From positions 310,001 to 374,000 of the forward strand of contig CAVPGP010000003.1 of assembly GCA_963704025.1 (NCBI GenBank): 64,000 nt of DNA, in the 5' to 3' direction. A program made the translations under genes and the position numbers. Positions 41,411 through 50,790 of this stretch are shown here, piece by piece. How positions within the stretch are numbered: position 1 is the first letter of the stretch; every line of letters begins with the position of its first letter. A model generated the notes under the pieces. It saw only the letters and a list, made by a program, of their open reading frames with translations. It was not told the DNA's origin and did not search any database. Origin of the DNA: CAVPGP01 sp963704025. Its GTDB lineage: Bacteria > Actinomycetota > Thermoleophilia > Gaiellales > Gaiellaceae.

Positions 41411-42724
41411 TCACAGGCTCACCTTCGGGATCGCCCGGAGCGTCATCACCGCGCCGGCGAGCAGGATCACGAGGGCGCTGGCCGCCGGGAGGAGCGCCAC
41501 GACGCCGCGCTCGAAGCTCACGCGGGCGAAGGCACGCTTCGCGAGCACCGCGAGCAGGCCGACGCCCGTGATCGCCGACGCCAGGCCGAGGCTGAACGCG
41601 ACGATCAGCAGCATGCCGAACGCGACGCGGTGGAGGGAGATCGCGGCCAGCAGCACCACGAGCGCGGAGGGGCAGGGAAGCAGCCCCCCCGAGATCCCGA
41701 CCGCGACGAGCCCGCGGAGGCCCGGCGCCTGATGCTCGTTGTCGTGGTGATGATGGTGGTGGCTGTGCCGTTGCGCGCGGGCGTGGCGCCAGCGGGCCGC
41801 GAGCACGGAGCCGCCGATGGTGACCACGAGCACGCCGGAGAGGAGCTCGATCCACGGGTAGAGCGCCTCGGGGACGATGAAGCGGGAGAGCAGGAGCGTG
41901 ACGCCGCCCAGCGCGAAGACGCCGGCGGTGTGGGTCAGCGTCGTGATCAGCCCGAGGAGCGCCGCGTGCCTCGCCGTCCCGCGGGTACCGACGAGGTAGG
42001 CGGTGACGATCGTCTTGCCGTGGCCGGGCGAGAGCGCGTGCGCGGCGCCCCAGAAAAGGGCCGCGCCCAGGGCGAGCAGGATCCCGAGCCGGCCGAGACC
42101 GTCCCTGCCGACGAGGCTCGCGAAGCCGGCGTCGGACGTGTGATCGGGCGTCGCGAGGGAGCGCGCGTCGGAGAGCCGCGGCGGGACGTCCGCCCCCGAG
42201 GCGGGCGCCAGCGTCGCATCGACGGCGGTGACGTCGAGCGGGCTCGAGAGCGTGTTCTTCGGGTAGGACCGGAGCTCGTCCGAGCTGCTCGACGCCTCGG
42301 CTCCGACGACGATCTCCTTCCAGCCGATCCGGCTCGCGAAGTTGCCGTCGCTGTAGGCGACGCGTGCGGGTCCGGTCAGCTTCGGGCCGCGGAGGATCAC
42401 CTCGAGCCGCGTCGTCTTCAGCCCGCCCGCTCCGGCCGGGTGCGCCAGGCGGTGGGCGATGGGCGTCAGCGCCGCCCGGCGGCCGTCGACGCTCAGATGC
42501 GCACCGCGCGCGATCCGCCCGGCGTACGCCGACGCGTCGATGCGGCCGGCCTGATAGGTGGGGATCTCCGCGAGGTCGAGGACGTAGCGCACGTAGAGCC
42601 TCGGCCCGGAGACCTCGATGCGGCTGAAGCGGTTGACCGTGAAGTTGCCGAGCGGGTGCGCGGCGGCGAGCGGCGGCGCCGCGGCCGCGGCCAGCACCGC
42701 GAGGAGCACGGCCAGCCGCTTCAT
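41411..42724 (-). CDS. Nickel/cobalt-type (NicO) membrane transporter with extracytoplasmic domain
   Basis: A 437-residue protein. A signal peptide (MKRLAVLLAVLAAAAAPPLA) leads into an extracytoplasmic beta-rich domain starting HPLGNFTVNRFSRIEVSG. From about residue 225, six or more helices carry GAAHALSPGHGKTIVTAYLV (the metal-site H-x4-D/G-H-like region of NicO/RcnA). A His-rich loop (RHSHHHHHHDNEH) and GISGGLLPCPSALVVLLAAI follow. Family members move Ni2+ or Co2+, usually outwards. It overlaps the TPR gene by 4 bases (ATGA). The metal is not proven. Confidence 0.85.
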   Translation of the reverse strand: MKRLAVLLAVLAAAAAPPLAAAHPLGNFTVNRFSRIEVSGPRLYVRYVLDLAEIPTYQAGRIDASAYAGRIARGAHLSVDGRRAALTPIAHRLAHPAGAGGLKTTRLEVILRGPKLTGPARVAYSDGNFASRIGWKEIVVGAEASSSSDELRSYPKNTLSSPLDVTAVDATLAPASGADVPPRLSDARSLATPDHTSDAGFASLVGRDGLGRLGILLALGAALFWGAAHALSPGHGKTIVTAYLVGTRGTARHAALLGLITTLTHTAGVFALGGVTLLLSRFIVPEALYPWIELLSGVLVVTIGGSVLAARWRHARAQRHSHHHHHHDNEHQAPGLRGLVAVGISGGLLPCPSALVVLLAAISLHRVAFGMLLIVAFSLGLASAITGVGLLAVLAKRAFARVSFERGVVALLPAASALVILLAGAVMTLRAIPKVSL

Positions 42725-44078
42725 CGGAGCGCCGCCTGCGCGCGCTCGGAGAAGAGGAGCGAGAAGTGAGCGTTGAGGGCGACGGCGCGCGCGTACCAGC
42801 GGCGTGCCTCCGCGCCGTGCCCGAGGCAGCGTTCGATCTCCGCGCGGTGGAAGTACTTGGCCGCGTCCTGCGTGCCGAGCCGGAGCGCGCGCCTCGACCA
42901 GCCGAGCGCCTCGCCGCAGCGGCCGTTCCGCGCGAGCGCCCACGCCAGCACGTCGTCGCCGTCGATCGACGGCCGCTCCGCCCGCGCAGCCCGCGCGCGC
43001 CGGAGCGCGTCCCGAAGGCGGACGCCGTGGTCGACCTGGAAGAGCGCGATCTCGAGGTCGGTGCGAACGCCGTTCGCGCGCAGCAGCCTGTCGATCGCCC
43101 CGATCAGGCCGTACTGCCGGCGTGCGAGCGCCGGCTTGCCGTCGGCGCGGTAGAGATCCCCGAGCGCCGCGACGTACTGGGGGAGCGGCACCGTGTCGAC
43201 GGCGCGTTGCTCGAGCTCGATCGCCGCGGCGAGCCTGCCCTTCGCCGCCTCGACCTGCGCGAGCGCGTCGAGCGCGCTGACGTATCCGGGGAAGACGCGC
43301 AGCGCGGCGCGGTACTGCGTCTCGGCCGCCGCCGTCCTGCCGTGCGACCAGTAGAGCTTGCCGAGCTGGACGTGCGCCCACGCCTCGGGCTCGCCCCGGC
43401 CCGTAGCGGCTTCGACCGCGAGCCGCATCGCCGCCACCGCGCCCGCCTGGCGGCCGAGCAGCTCGCGGCCGTAGGAGACGCGGGCGTAGGACGCGAGCGA
43501 CGGCTTGAGCCGCGACATCGTGTCGAAGGCGTCGAACGCCTGCGGGTAGCGGCCGAGCTCGACGAGGGCGTCCCCGATCACGCCGTACGTGCGCGAGGTG
43601 CTCGGCGAGAGCCGCTCGGCGCGATAGCCGAGGGCGAGCGCCTCACGGAAGCGGTGCCGCGAGAGCGCCAGCGAGCCGAGCCCGCCGAGCGCGGTCAGAT
43701 CGTTCCGGTCGATCCGCAGGGCGCGCTGCAGCGCCGTCTCTGAGCGCGCGTAGTAGGAGGGGTCGCCGGTCTCGCGCGCCCGCTGCTGGTAGGCGAGGCC
43801 GAGCAGGCCGAGCGCGCGTCCGTCTCCCGGCCTCGCATGGACGCCGGCCTGGAGGCGCTCCACGAGCGACGCAGTGCTCTCCGCAGCTCCGTTCTCCGGG
43901 CGGCACCGTCTCCTGCGGCGAAGCCGAGCGCGAGCCGGTCGGCCGTGCCGCGAGGCGCCGTCGCCGCGGCCGGCGTCGAAGCCCGGAAGATGCCTCCCAG
44001 GAGCGACGCCGCGGCGATCACCGCGACGATTCCCGCTCCGAATGCCAGTCGTGTTCGCGTTCGCTTCATTCGCTTCAT
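42721..44078 (-). CDS. Secreted or anchored tetratricopeptide-repeat protein (frameshifted)
   Basis: ATG 44078 (or 44069) opens with a basic start and hydrophobic helix (LAFGAGIVAVIAAASLLGG). One frame change near 43905 joins this to VERLQAGVHARPGDGRALGL. Seven or more TPR-like units follow, such as SYYARSETALQRALRIDRND and GRTAAAETQYRAALRVFPGY. Intact length about 450 residues. It is coupled to the NicO-type transporter and lies after the two DUF4331 genes, so it is probably an extracytoplasmic scaffold for that system. Confidence 0.85.
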
Positions 44079-44095
44079 GGTGTCTTCCTCCGCGC

Positions 44096-44129
44096 GTCGG
44101 GCGGGCCCGCCGCAGCAGGCCCGCCCGAC
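44096..44129 (-). terminator. Hairpin after DUF4331 gene 1
   Basis: A perfect 12-bp stem, GTCGGGCGGGCC (44096-44107) with GGCCCGCCCGAC (44118-44129), loop 10 bases. It begins 9 bases after the DUF4331 stop on the reverse strand and precedes the TPR start by 17 bases. It would cap the mRNA or reduce read-through into the TPR/NicO genes. Confidence 0.65.
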
Positions 44130-44138
44130 TCGACGCGT

Positions 44139-45608
44139 CTAGTTCGGAGGCATCGCCTCGTAGCCGGAGAACGGCGCCGCGACGTACGGGAAGGTCGAGC
44201 CGAAGGCCTTCTCGTTCCTGTCGACGCCGTCGCCGACGAGGTAGTTCGCCGTGGCGGCCGTGTAGGTCGCCGGGTTGCAGTTGCCGGTGAGCGAGTACAC
44301 GAGCCCGGCGACCGCGCCGTATGCGCAGGCGATCGCCCGCAGCTCGATGTCGACGACGTCGTCCGTCAGCCGCCTCCCGTTGGGGAAGCCCTGCAGGTCG
44401 CCGTCGAGGACGCCGAGCCGCTTCGGGCTCGCCGTCACCGGGATGGACGTGTTCAGGCGCAGCAGATCGGCCTGCGTCGCCCCGGTGAAGTTCAGCCCGG
44501 GCACGCCCGTCAGGAGCACGGCCGCCAGGTCCTTGCGGTTCGTGGTCTCCGTGTCGGTGAGCACCGGATAGAGGAGGTTCTCGAGCCCTGCGAGCTCGGG
44601 CGACAGATACCGGCCCGCGAACTGCTGGTCGTCCTCCGGGTCGGCCCGGTTCCAGAAGTCCTTCTGGCCGAGCCCGATCACCGCCTCGTTGATCAGCGGC
44701 TCGCCGAGGCGCGAGACCTGGACGAACGGCCCGGCGTCGATCTTGCCGGCACGCGGGCTCAGGATGCTGATCGCCTGCCGCGACGCCGACGCGTAGACGC
44801 CGATCGTCGGCGACGAGGCGACCAGGTCCTTGATCGGCACCTGGATGGCGATCGAGTGGGTGTTGTAGCCCGAGACGCCGTCCACGCCGAGCGCGGTCGT
44901 CAGCTTGATCAGATGGAAGCTGTTCAGCGGCCGGAGCCCCGCGAGGTCGAAGACCGAGCCGAGGTCGACGAAGAACGGGTCGTCGCGCTGGCCCGCGAAG
45001 ACCTTGATGTCGCCCGTCTTGCCCGGCACGGTTGCGATCGCCGCCGACGCGAGGGCGTCGTAGTTCGGCGTCGAGCGCGGCCCGATGTTCACAGGCGGCA
45101 CCTTCAGGTTCGAGCCGATCACGGTCTCGCGGCCGAGCCGGCCCGGGCCGCGGTCGACGCGCGTCACCGTGTAGGTCTGCGGCCGGTTCCAGCTCGGGTC
45201 GTCCAGCGACGAGATCGGGCCGGTGTTGTAGAGGAACGTGTTCGGGTTCCGCGTCTTCGTCTTGAAGCGGAACTCGTAGGAGACGTCCTGCCGGCCGTCG
45301 CCGTCGTTGTCGACGTTGATCGCATAGAGCACGTCGTCGTCGAAGCTCGCGAAGTTCGGCCCGCCCGCGGGCTGCTCGAGCGGGATGTAGTTCGCCACGA
45401 GCGTGACCGAATCGGGCCGGTCCGGCGACCGGAAAGCGTAGACGTCGGTGTTGTCCGCGTTCGGGTCGCCGCTGATCAGCGGCGCCTCGCGGTGGCTCGA
45501 CGCCTGCGCGGCCTGCGGCCCGGCCCCGCGCACCACGAGCACGGCGGCGAGTGCGCCGAGCAGGAGTGCGCCGATCCAGATCCTCTTGCGTCTCTCCAGT
45601 GCGGTCAT
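44139..45608 (-). CDS. Secreted DUF4331 protein 1
   Basis: A 489-residue protein from ATG 45608. An N-terminal anchor/signal (IWIGALLLGALAAVLVVRGA) is followed directly by the family mark ASSHREAPLISGDPNADNTD then VYAFRSPDRP. Internal marks are VNIGPRSTPNYDALA, FAGQRDDPFFVDLGSVFDL, VSRLGEPLINEAVIG and a terminal FPYVAAPFSGYE. Asp-rich loops (NVDNDGDGRQD) look like Ca2+ sites. DUF4331 proteins are exported and of unknown function. It is paralogous to the next gene upstream. Confidence 0.9.
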   Translation of the reverse strand: MTALERRKRIWIGALLLGALAAVLVVRGAGPQAAQASSHREAPLISGDPNADNTDVYAFRSPDRPDSVTLVANYIPLEQPAGGPNFASFDDDVLYAINVDNDGDGRQDVSYEFRFKTKTRNPNTFLYNTGPISSLDDPSWNRPQTYTVTRVDRGPGRLGRETVIGSNLKVPPVNIGPRSTPNYDALASAAIATVPGKTGDIKVFAGQRDDPFFVDLGSVFDLAGLRPLNSFHLIKLTTALGVDGVSGYNTHSIAIQVPIKDLVASSPTIGVYASASRQAISILSPRAGKIDAGPFVQVSRLGEPLINEAVIGLGQKDFWNRADPEDDQQFAGRYLSPELAGLENLLYPVLTDTETTNRKDLAAVLLTGVPGLNFTGATQADLLRLNTSIPVTASPKRLGVLDGDLQGFPNGRRLTDDVVDIELRAIACAYGAVAGLVYSLTGNCNPATYTAATANYLVGDGVDRNEKAFGSTFPYVAAPFSGYEAMPPN

Positions 45609-45667
45609 GCTGCCTCCAAGCTCCCCCCGTTGTCCGTGCTGGTTCGCCGGGGCGGACGGAGCGGTTC

Positions 45668-45696
45668 GGTGGGGCGCCTGCTCGCGGCGCCCCACC
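45668..45696 (-). terminator. Hairpin after DUF4331 gene 2
   Basis: A perfect 11-bp stem, GGTGGGGCGCC (45668-45678) with GGCGCCCCACC (45686-45696), loop 7 bases. It starts 14 bases after the stop of the 45711-47006 gene and lies before the ribosome site of the next DUF4331 gene. Confidence 0.65.
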
Positions 45697-45710
45697 GTCC
45701 CCGCCTGTCC

Positions 45711-47006
45711 CTAGCGCTGCTCGCCCTTGGTGTTGGCGAAGCCGCTCTGCGGATCCGCCTCGTACGGGAAGGAGCCCCTGGCCTGGGTGTCGCCGGCGTT
45801 GACGCCGTCGCCCAGCGGGAGCTTCTTGCCCTTCAGGAACCCGCCGACGGCCTGCTCGGCGATGTCGATCACGTCGTCGCCCAGCCGGCGGCCGTTCGGC
45901 CAGCCCTGGTTGTCGCCCGCGAGGACGCCGAGGCGCGAGACCTTCGCGGCCGGCGTCACCGGGACCGACAGGTTGACGCGCAGCTCGTCGGCTGGGGTCT
46001 TGCCCGTGAAGGTGACCTTCGGGATCCCCGTCAGGAGGACCTGGACGAGGTCGTCACGGCCGGTCTCCGGCGCATCGAGCTTGTACAGCTTGTTGATCAC
46101 GGCCGCCAGGATCGGCTGCGTGTAATACCGCTGGAACTGCGCGTCCTGCGAGGGCTTGACGCGGTTCCACTTGTCCTTGAGGCCGGTCGGGATGACCACC
46201 TCGTTGATCAGCGGGTTGCCGAGCCGCGAGACCTGGGTCCACTTCCAGCCCTTGCCGCCGATGAAGTTCGCTCGCCGCTCGGCCGACGTCCAGACGCCGA
46301 CCACGTGGCTCTTCGTGTCGAGCCGTCCGATGGGCACCTGCAGGCCGATCGTGTGCACGGCGTAGCCGGCGAAGAAGTCCCTCCCGCCGCCCGCGTTGCC
46401 CGTGCCCTTGCGGATCGCGAGCAGGTCGAAGATCGCGCCCACGTCGCCGAAGAACGCGTCGTCGCGCTGGCCCGCGAAGACCAGCGAGCCGTCGCTCGCC
46501 TTCAGCACGCCCCTCGCTGCGAGCGCGCGGTAGCCGCCCGTCGAGCGCGGCCCGATGTTGTTCGGCGGCGTCGCGCCCCTGGCGATCACGGTCTGCTTCC
46601 TGCCGACGAGCTTCGTGACGGTGTACGGCTGCGTCGTGTCGCCGAGGAAGAACGGCCCGTTCTTCCGCTGGAAGTCGAACCGGTACGAGACGTCGCCGAT
46701 CCCGTCGCCGTTCCGGTCGACGTGCAGGTAGTAGCGGACATTCGGCGAGAACGTGTAGTAGTTCGGGCCCGCCGCGGGGTCCTCGCCCGGGATGTAGTTG
46801 GCGAGGATCGTCAGCGTGTCCGGCCTGTCGGGGCTGCGGAACGCGTACAGGTCGGTCGAGTCCGCCGAGGGGTCCTCCGAGATGAGGGGCGCCTCGCGGT
46901 GGCTCGACGCGTTCCCCGCGTCCGGGCCCGGGCCGCGGAGCACGGCGGCGGCGAGCGCGAGCACGCCGGCGCCGAGCGCGAGCAGGATGAGTCCGAGCTT
47001 TCGCAT
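45711..47006 (-). CDS. Secreted DUF4331 protein 2
   Basis: A 431-residue paralogue of the following gene, from ATG 47006. Signal/anchor MRKLGLILLALGAGVLALAA, then ASSHREAPLISEDPSADSTD and LYAFRSPDRPDTLTILANYI. It shares NIGPRSTGGYRALA, FAGQRDDAFFGDVGAIFDLL, VSRLGNPLINEVVIP and PNGRRLGDDVIDI with its neighbour. An Asp-rich loop (HVDRNGDGIGD) is likewise present. It lacks the long insertion of DUF4331 protein 1 near the C-terminus. First gene of the apparent cluster on this strand. Confidence 0.9.
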   Translation of the reverse strand: MRKLGLILLALGAGVLALAAAVLRGPGPDAGNASSHREAPLISEDPSADSTDLYAFRSPDRPDTLTILANYIPGEDPAAGPNYYTFSPNVRYYLHVDRNGDGIGDVSYRFDFQRKNGPFFLGDTTQPYTVTKLVGRKQTVIARGATPPNNIGPRSTGGYRALAARGVLKASDGSLVFAGQRDDAFFGDVGAIFDLLAIRKGTGNAGGGRDFFAGYAVHTIGLQVPIGRLDTKSHVVGVWTSAERRANFIGGKGWKWTQVSRLGNPLINEVVIPTGLKDKWNRVKPSQDAQFQRYYTQPILAAVINKLYKLDAPETGRDDLVQVLLTGIPKVTFTGKTPADELRVNLSVPVTPAAKVSRLGVLAGDNQGWPNGRRLGDDVIDIAEQAVGGFLKGKKLPLGDGVNAGDTQARGSFPYEADPQSGFANTKGEQR

Positions 47007-47031
47007 CTGGTTACCGCTCCTTCAGGTTCGT

Positions 47032-47094
47032 GACGGCCGCGAGGCCGTCCAGGGTCGCGCGTGGTTCGCGCGGCCCGCGGGAGCGGTTCGCTCC
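47032..47094 (-). terminator. Two short hairpins after the M3-like peptidase gene
   Basis: GGAGCG (47080-47085) pairs with CGCTCC (47089-47094), 14 bases after the peptidase stop. GACGGCC (47032-47038) pairs with GGCCGTC (47043-47049), a tetraloop hairpin. They likely separate the peptidase mRNA from the DUF4331 cluster. Confidence 0.45.
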
Positions 47095-47108
47095 GGGCGG
47101 AGATCGGC

Positions 47109-48605
47109 CTAGGCGGAGATCTGCTCGCGCACGCGGTCGCCGACGGCGTCCATGTGCAGCTCGGCGCCGGTCACGTCGCGCAGCAGCTCCTCCGCCGTCG
47201 GCTTCTGGCCGAGCGACCAGAGCTCCCGCAGCAGCGAGCCGGCGTCGGGCTTCGCGAACCACTCGTTGCCGAACTCCGAGCGGAGGAAGTCGCGCAGCTG
47301 CGCCTCGACGGCCCACGAGCGGAGGTACGACGAGACGTAGAAGCCCGAGTCGAGATCCGAGAGGTAGTCCGTCGGGCTCGGCGCGACCTTGAGCGAGTCC
47401 GCGAGCAGCTCGACATAGCGCGGCTGCAGCGGGCGCGGGTCGTCGGCGGCGTGGAACTCGAGCTCGTAGAGGAGCTTCGCGCAGTAGCGCCGCACGATGT
47501 AGAGGAGGCGGGTCGCTCCCTCGGCCGCGAACTCGCGCGGCTTCGGAAAGCTGAGCATCCGCGACAGCCACGCGGGGTCGTCCGTCAAGTGCTCGAAGAG
47601 CGCCGCCCAGCCCTCGGTGACGGCGTTGTCGCCGAAGCGCTTCTCCTCGATCGCGAGCCCGGGATCGGTGTGCGCGAAGTGCTCCGTGTGGCCGGCTTCG
47701 TGAAAGAGCGCCGCCCAGTCGTCGGCGCCGCCGATCGGCTGGATCACGAGCACGACGCGGCCGGGGACCTCGATCGGCGCGCAGAATGCGCGCGGATCCT
47801 TCTTCGGGCGCTGCTCGACGTCGAGCTCGACGTTCCGCTGGGCCGAGAGGTCGATGCCGAGGTCGCGCAGCGTCCCCTCGAGCGCCGGCAGCATGCGCTC
47901 CTTCGGGAACCCGGAGTCCCACTGCGGCGCGCGAAAGGCTCGGCCCACGTCCCAGCGCTCGACCTCGCCGAGGCCGACCCCGACGCGGGCGCGGAAGTAC
48001 CGGTCGGCGGAGTCCTCGTAGAGGCGCTCCGTCGACGAGAGCAGGTCGCGGCACTGGGCGGCCAGCTCGTCGAGGTTCATCCGGAAGCGGTCGCGGTAGA
48101 GCTCGAGGTAGCTGCCGACCTCGAGCTTGCGCACCTCCGCCTTCTGGATCAGCGTGGCGTCGAGGTAGGTCGAGGTGAGGTGCTCCTCCTGGAGCTCGTT
48201 CCGCGCGAGCTCGAGTCGCTCGCGCCTGCCGCGGTCCTCCTCGTTCGCGATCGTCGGCTTGAGCATCCGGTACGGGATCTCCTCGCCGTCGACGTGTGCG
48301 ACGAGGCTCGCTTCCTGCTCGGCGATCTCCTGCTCCTGGCGGCGCGTCAGGTTGCCGAGGAAGCCCTCGCAGGCGAAGCGGTAGAGCTCGCGCGTGCGCC
48401 GGTCGCCGTTCGCCGCTGCGCCCACCCGGCGGACCGCCTCGAGCTCGGTCAGCTCCGAGTACTCCTCGTAGATGCGCTCGAGCTCGAGGGTCTCCTTCTG
48501 GCCTGAGAGATGGAGGTAGTACTCCTCGAGCAGGTCCGCGTTGAAGCGGTCGGCCTGCTCCCGATAGGAGTCGAGCTCGCGTTCGCTGGGCGGCGCAACG
48601 GACAC
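47109..48605 (-). CDS. M3-like zinc metallopeptidase
   Basis: A 498-residue protein from GTG 48605. The gluzincin motif FHEAGHTEHFAH gives the two His ligands and catalytic Glu; the distal Glu ligand is probably in DNAVTEGWAALFEHL. Long helical N-terminal region (VRRVGAAANGDRRTRELYRF) and C-terminal LRSWAVEAQLRDFLRSEFGN resemble oligopeptidase F/carboxypeptidase Taq-type enzymes. No signal peptide, so cytoplasmic peptide turnover is likely. Divergent from the YjbQ gene with only 21 bases between starts. Confidence 0.85.
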   Translation of the reverse strand: MSVAPPSERELDSYREQADRFNADLLEEYYLHLSGQKETLELERIYEEYSELTELEAVRRVGAAANGDRRTRELYRFACEGFLGNLTRRQEQEIAEQEASLVAHVDGEEIPYRMLKPTIANEEDRGRRERLELARNELQEEHLTSTYLDATLIQKAEVRKLEVGSYLELYRDRFRMNLDELAAQCRDLLSSTERLYEDSADRYFRARVGVGLGEVERWDVGRAFRAPQWDSGFPKERMLPALEGTLRDLGIDLSAQRNVELDVEQRPKKDPRAFCAPIEVPGRVVLVIQPIGGADDWAALFHEAGHTEHFAHTDPGLAIEEKRFGDNAVTEGWAALFEHLTDDPAWLSRMLSFPKPREFAAEGATRLLYIVRRYCAKLLYELEFHAADDPRPLQPRYVELLADSLKVAPSPTDYLSDLDSGFYVSSYLRSWAVEAQLRDFLRSEFGNEWFAKPDAGSLLRELWSLGQKPTAEELLRDVTGAELHMDAVGDRVREQISA

Positions 48606-48626
48606 GAGGGCCTAGGATACGCACCC

Positions 48627-49019
48627 GTGCAGGAGATCCGCGTGAGAACCGAGCGGCGCACGCAGCTGGTGGACATCACGGAGCGCGTCCGGGAGGCGGT
48701 CGGGAGCGATGGGGCGGCCGTGCTCGTCTACGTCCCGCACACGACGGCCGGGGTGACGATCAACGAGCACGCCGACCCGATGGTGGCGCGCGACTTCGAG
48801 TCGGCGCTCGAGCGCCTGGTCGGCGACGGGTGGGGCTGGCGGCACATCGAGGAGGGCGAGGAGAACGCCCCCTCGCACATCCGGGCGGCGCTGATGGGTC
48901 CGCAGGTGACCATTCCGCTCCGCGCCGGCGAGCTCGCGCTCGGCACCTGGCAGGGCATCTTCCTCTGCGAGCTCGACGGCCCGCGGGAGCGCTCCGTCTA
49001 CGTCTCCGTGCTGGCGTAG
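48627..49019 (+). CDS. YjbQ family protein (UPF0047)
   Basis: A 130-residue protein from GTG 48627. The family core VYVPHTTAGVTINEHADPMV is intact, as are the later NAPSHIRAALMG and LGTWQGIFLCELDGPR segments. This covers the full usual length. Members form beta-barrel trimers with conserved His/Glu and have been reported with thiamin phosphate synthase-like side activity; the true role is unsettled. Confidence 0.92.
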   Translation: MQEIRVRTERRTQLVDITERVREAVGSDGAAVLVYVPHTTAGVTINEHADPMVARDFESALERLVGDGWGWRHIEEGEENAPSHIRAALMGPQVTIPLRAGELALGTWQGIFLCELDGPRERSVYVSVLA

Positions 49020-49071
49020 CTGGCATGGCCGAGCAAGCCCGCCTCGAACGGGGGGTGGGTAGGCTCCCGAG

Positions 49072-50444
49072 ATGGCCGCGCCCGTCCGTGTGGACGACGA
49101 GATCGAGGTCTCGATCGAAAGCCTCGCCTACGGCGGGAACGGCGTCGGGCGGCTGAACGGCTTCGTCGTCTTCGTGCGCCGCGGCCTCCCGGGCGACACG
49201 GTGAAGGCACGCATCACAAAGGTGAAGCGCAACCACGCCGAGGCGTTGGCGACGGAGGTCGTCAAACCGGGCCCGAAGCACGTCGACGCACCCTGCGCGC
49301 ACTATCCGGAGTGCGGCGGCTGCCGCTTCCAGGATCTCGCCTACGACGAGCAGCTCGCGGCAGAAGGAACGCTGGGTCGCGGACTCGTTCCGGCGGCTGG
49401 GCGGCCTTGCCGACCCGCCGCTCGAGCCGATCGTGCCCGCCGTGGAGCTCTTCGGCTACCGCAACAAGATGGAGTACTCGTTCACGCAGCTCGAGGACGG
49501 CCCGACGCTCGGCCTCCATCGGGCCGGGCGCTGGGACGAGGTGCTCGAGATCGACAAGTGCTGGCTGACGACCGACCTCGGCAACGCGATCCGCAACGCC
49601 GTCCGCGACTGGGCGCGCGAGGAGCGGCTCCCGGCCTACGACCAGGAGACGCAGGCCGGCTACCTACGGCACCTCGTCGTCCGCGAGGGCATCAACACGG
49701 GCCAGGCACTCGTGCAGCTCGTGACGGCGGAAGGGCGAGCGCTTCGAGCGCGACCACTTCGTGGACGTGCTGCGGGTCTTCCCCGAGGTGCGCTCGGTCC
49801 ACTGGGCCGTGAACGAGACGCCGGCCGAGGTGACGAACCTGCCCACCGAGCTGCTCTGGGGCGACGAGGCGATCGAGGAGCAGCTGCTCGGGCTCCGGTT
49901 CCGGATCCGGCCGAATGCCTTCCTGCAGACGAACACGAAGATGGCCGAGCGTCTCTACGGGCTGGCGACCGACGCGGCCGCGCTGACGGGGGACGAGACC
50001 GTGTACGACCTCTACTGCGGCACCGGCACGATCGGGCTCTCGATGGCGCCGAACGCGCTGACGGTCTGGGGCGTCGAGATCAGCGAGGAAGCGGTGGCGT
50101 GCGCGATCGAGAACGCCGAGCTGAACGGGATCGCGAACGCGGCGTTCTTCGCCGGGAACGTCGGCCAGTCCCTGGAGGAGCTTCGCGAGCGCGCGGGCGA
50201 CCCGGACGTCGTCGTCGTCGACCCGCCGCGCGCCGGCCTGGCCGGCAAGGCGCTCAGGCGGCTGGGCGAGATCGGGGCTCCGCGGATCGTCTACGTCTCG
50301 TGCAACCCCACGACGCTCGCCTCAGACGTGAAGGTGCTACGCGGGGACTACGGGTACGAGCTGCGGCGCACGACACCGCTCGACATGTTCCCGCACACGC
50401 CGCACGTCGAGAGCGTCTCGCTGCTCGAGCGCGCAGAGCCCTAG
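49072..50444 (+). CDS. 23S rRNA/tRNA m5U methyltransferase, RumA/TrmA family (two one-base insertions)
   Basis: From ATG 49072. An N-terminal TRAM domain (DEIEVSIESLAYGGNGVGRL) is followed by iron-sulfur cysteines in CAHYPECGGCRFQD. The catalytic domain shows FLQTNTKMAERLYG, SAM motif VYDLYCGTGTIGLSMA, DVVVVDPPRAGL and the nucleophile Cys in YVSCNPTTLASDV. Removing one base near 49365 (extra A in GGCAGAAG) and one near 49737 (extra G) restores one frame of about 456 residues. It methylates U at C5 in RNA. Confidence 0.9.
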
Positions 50445-50695
50445 CGCCTGCGCTCCGCCTCCCAGACGGCGAAGAGGCCGTCGGGCGAGGCGAGCCAATC
50501 CGTGAGCTTCGTCTCGAAGGCGAGGATCTCCGGGCGGAGCTGGACGAGCTCGTAGTCGAGACGGCGCTCGTCGTCGCAGACGTGCGCGGCCCGCGCGGAG
50601 CGCTCGAGGGATGCTCCGCAGACGGGGCAGGGCATGTAGCGGTGCTCGAAGAGGAAGGAGAAGGCCATGAGCGTGGGGGAGTCCACGACCTTCAT
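50441..50695 (-). CDS. Small putative zinc-binding protein
   Basis: An 84-residue protein from ATG 50695. Two CxxC-like parts, CPVCGASLERSARAAHVC, form a probable C-x2-C-x11-H-x-C zinc knuckle. This is followed by a helical tail (LDYELVQLRPEILAFETKLT) ending in basic residues. The stop overlaps the convergent methyltransferase end by 4 bases. Function unknown. Confidence 0.65.
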   Translation of the reverse strand: MKVVDSPTLMAFSFLFEHRYMPCPVCGASLERSARAAHVCDDERRLDYELVQLRPEILAFETKLTDWLASPDGLFAVWEAERRR

Positions 50696-50790
50696 CGGCC
50701 GATCCGCCGCTCGTTTGCATCCCCCGGAAGGAGGCCATCCCCAGGAAGGAGGGCCGCGCCGGGCCCCCGGCGCACCCTCCCCCTCGCGTC

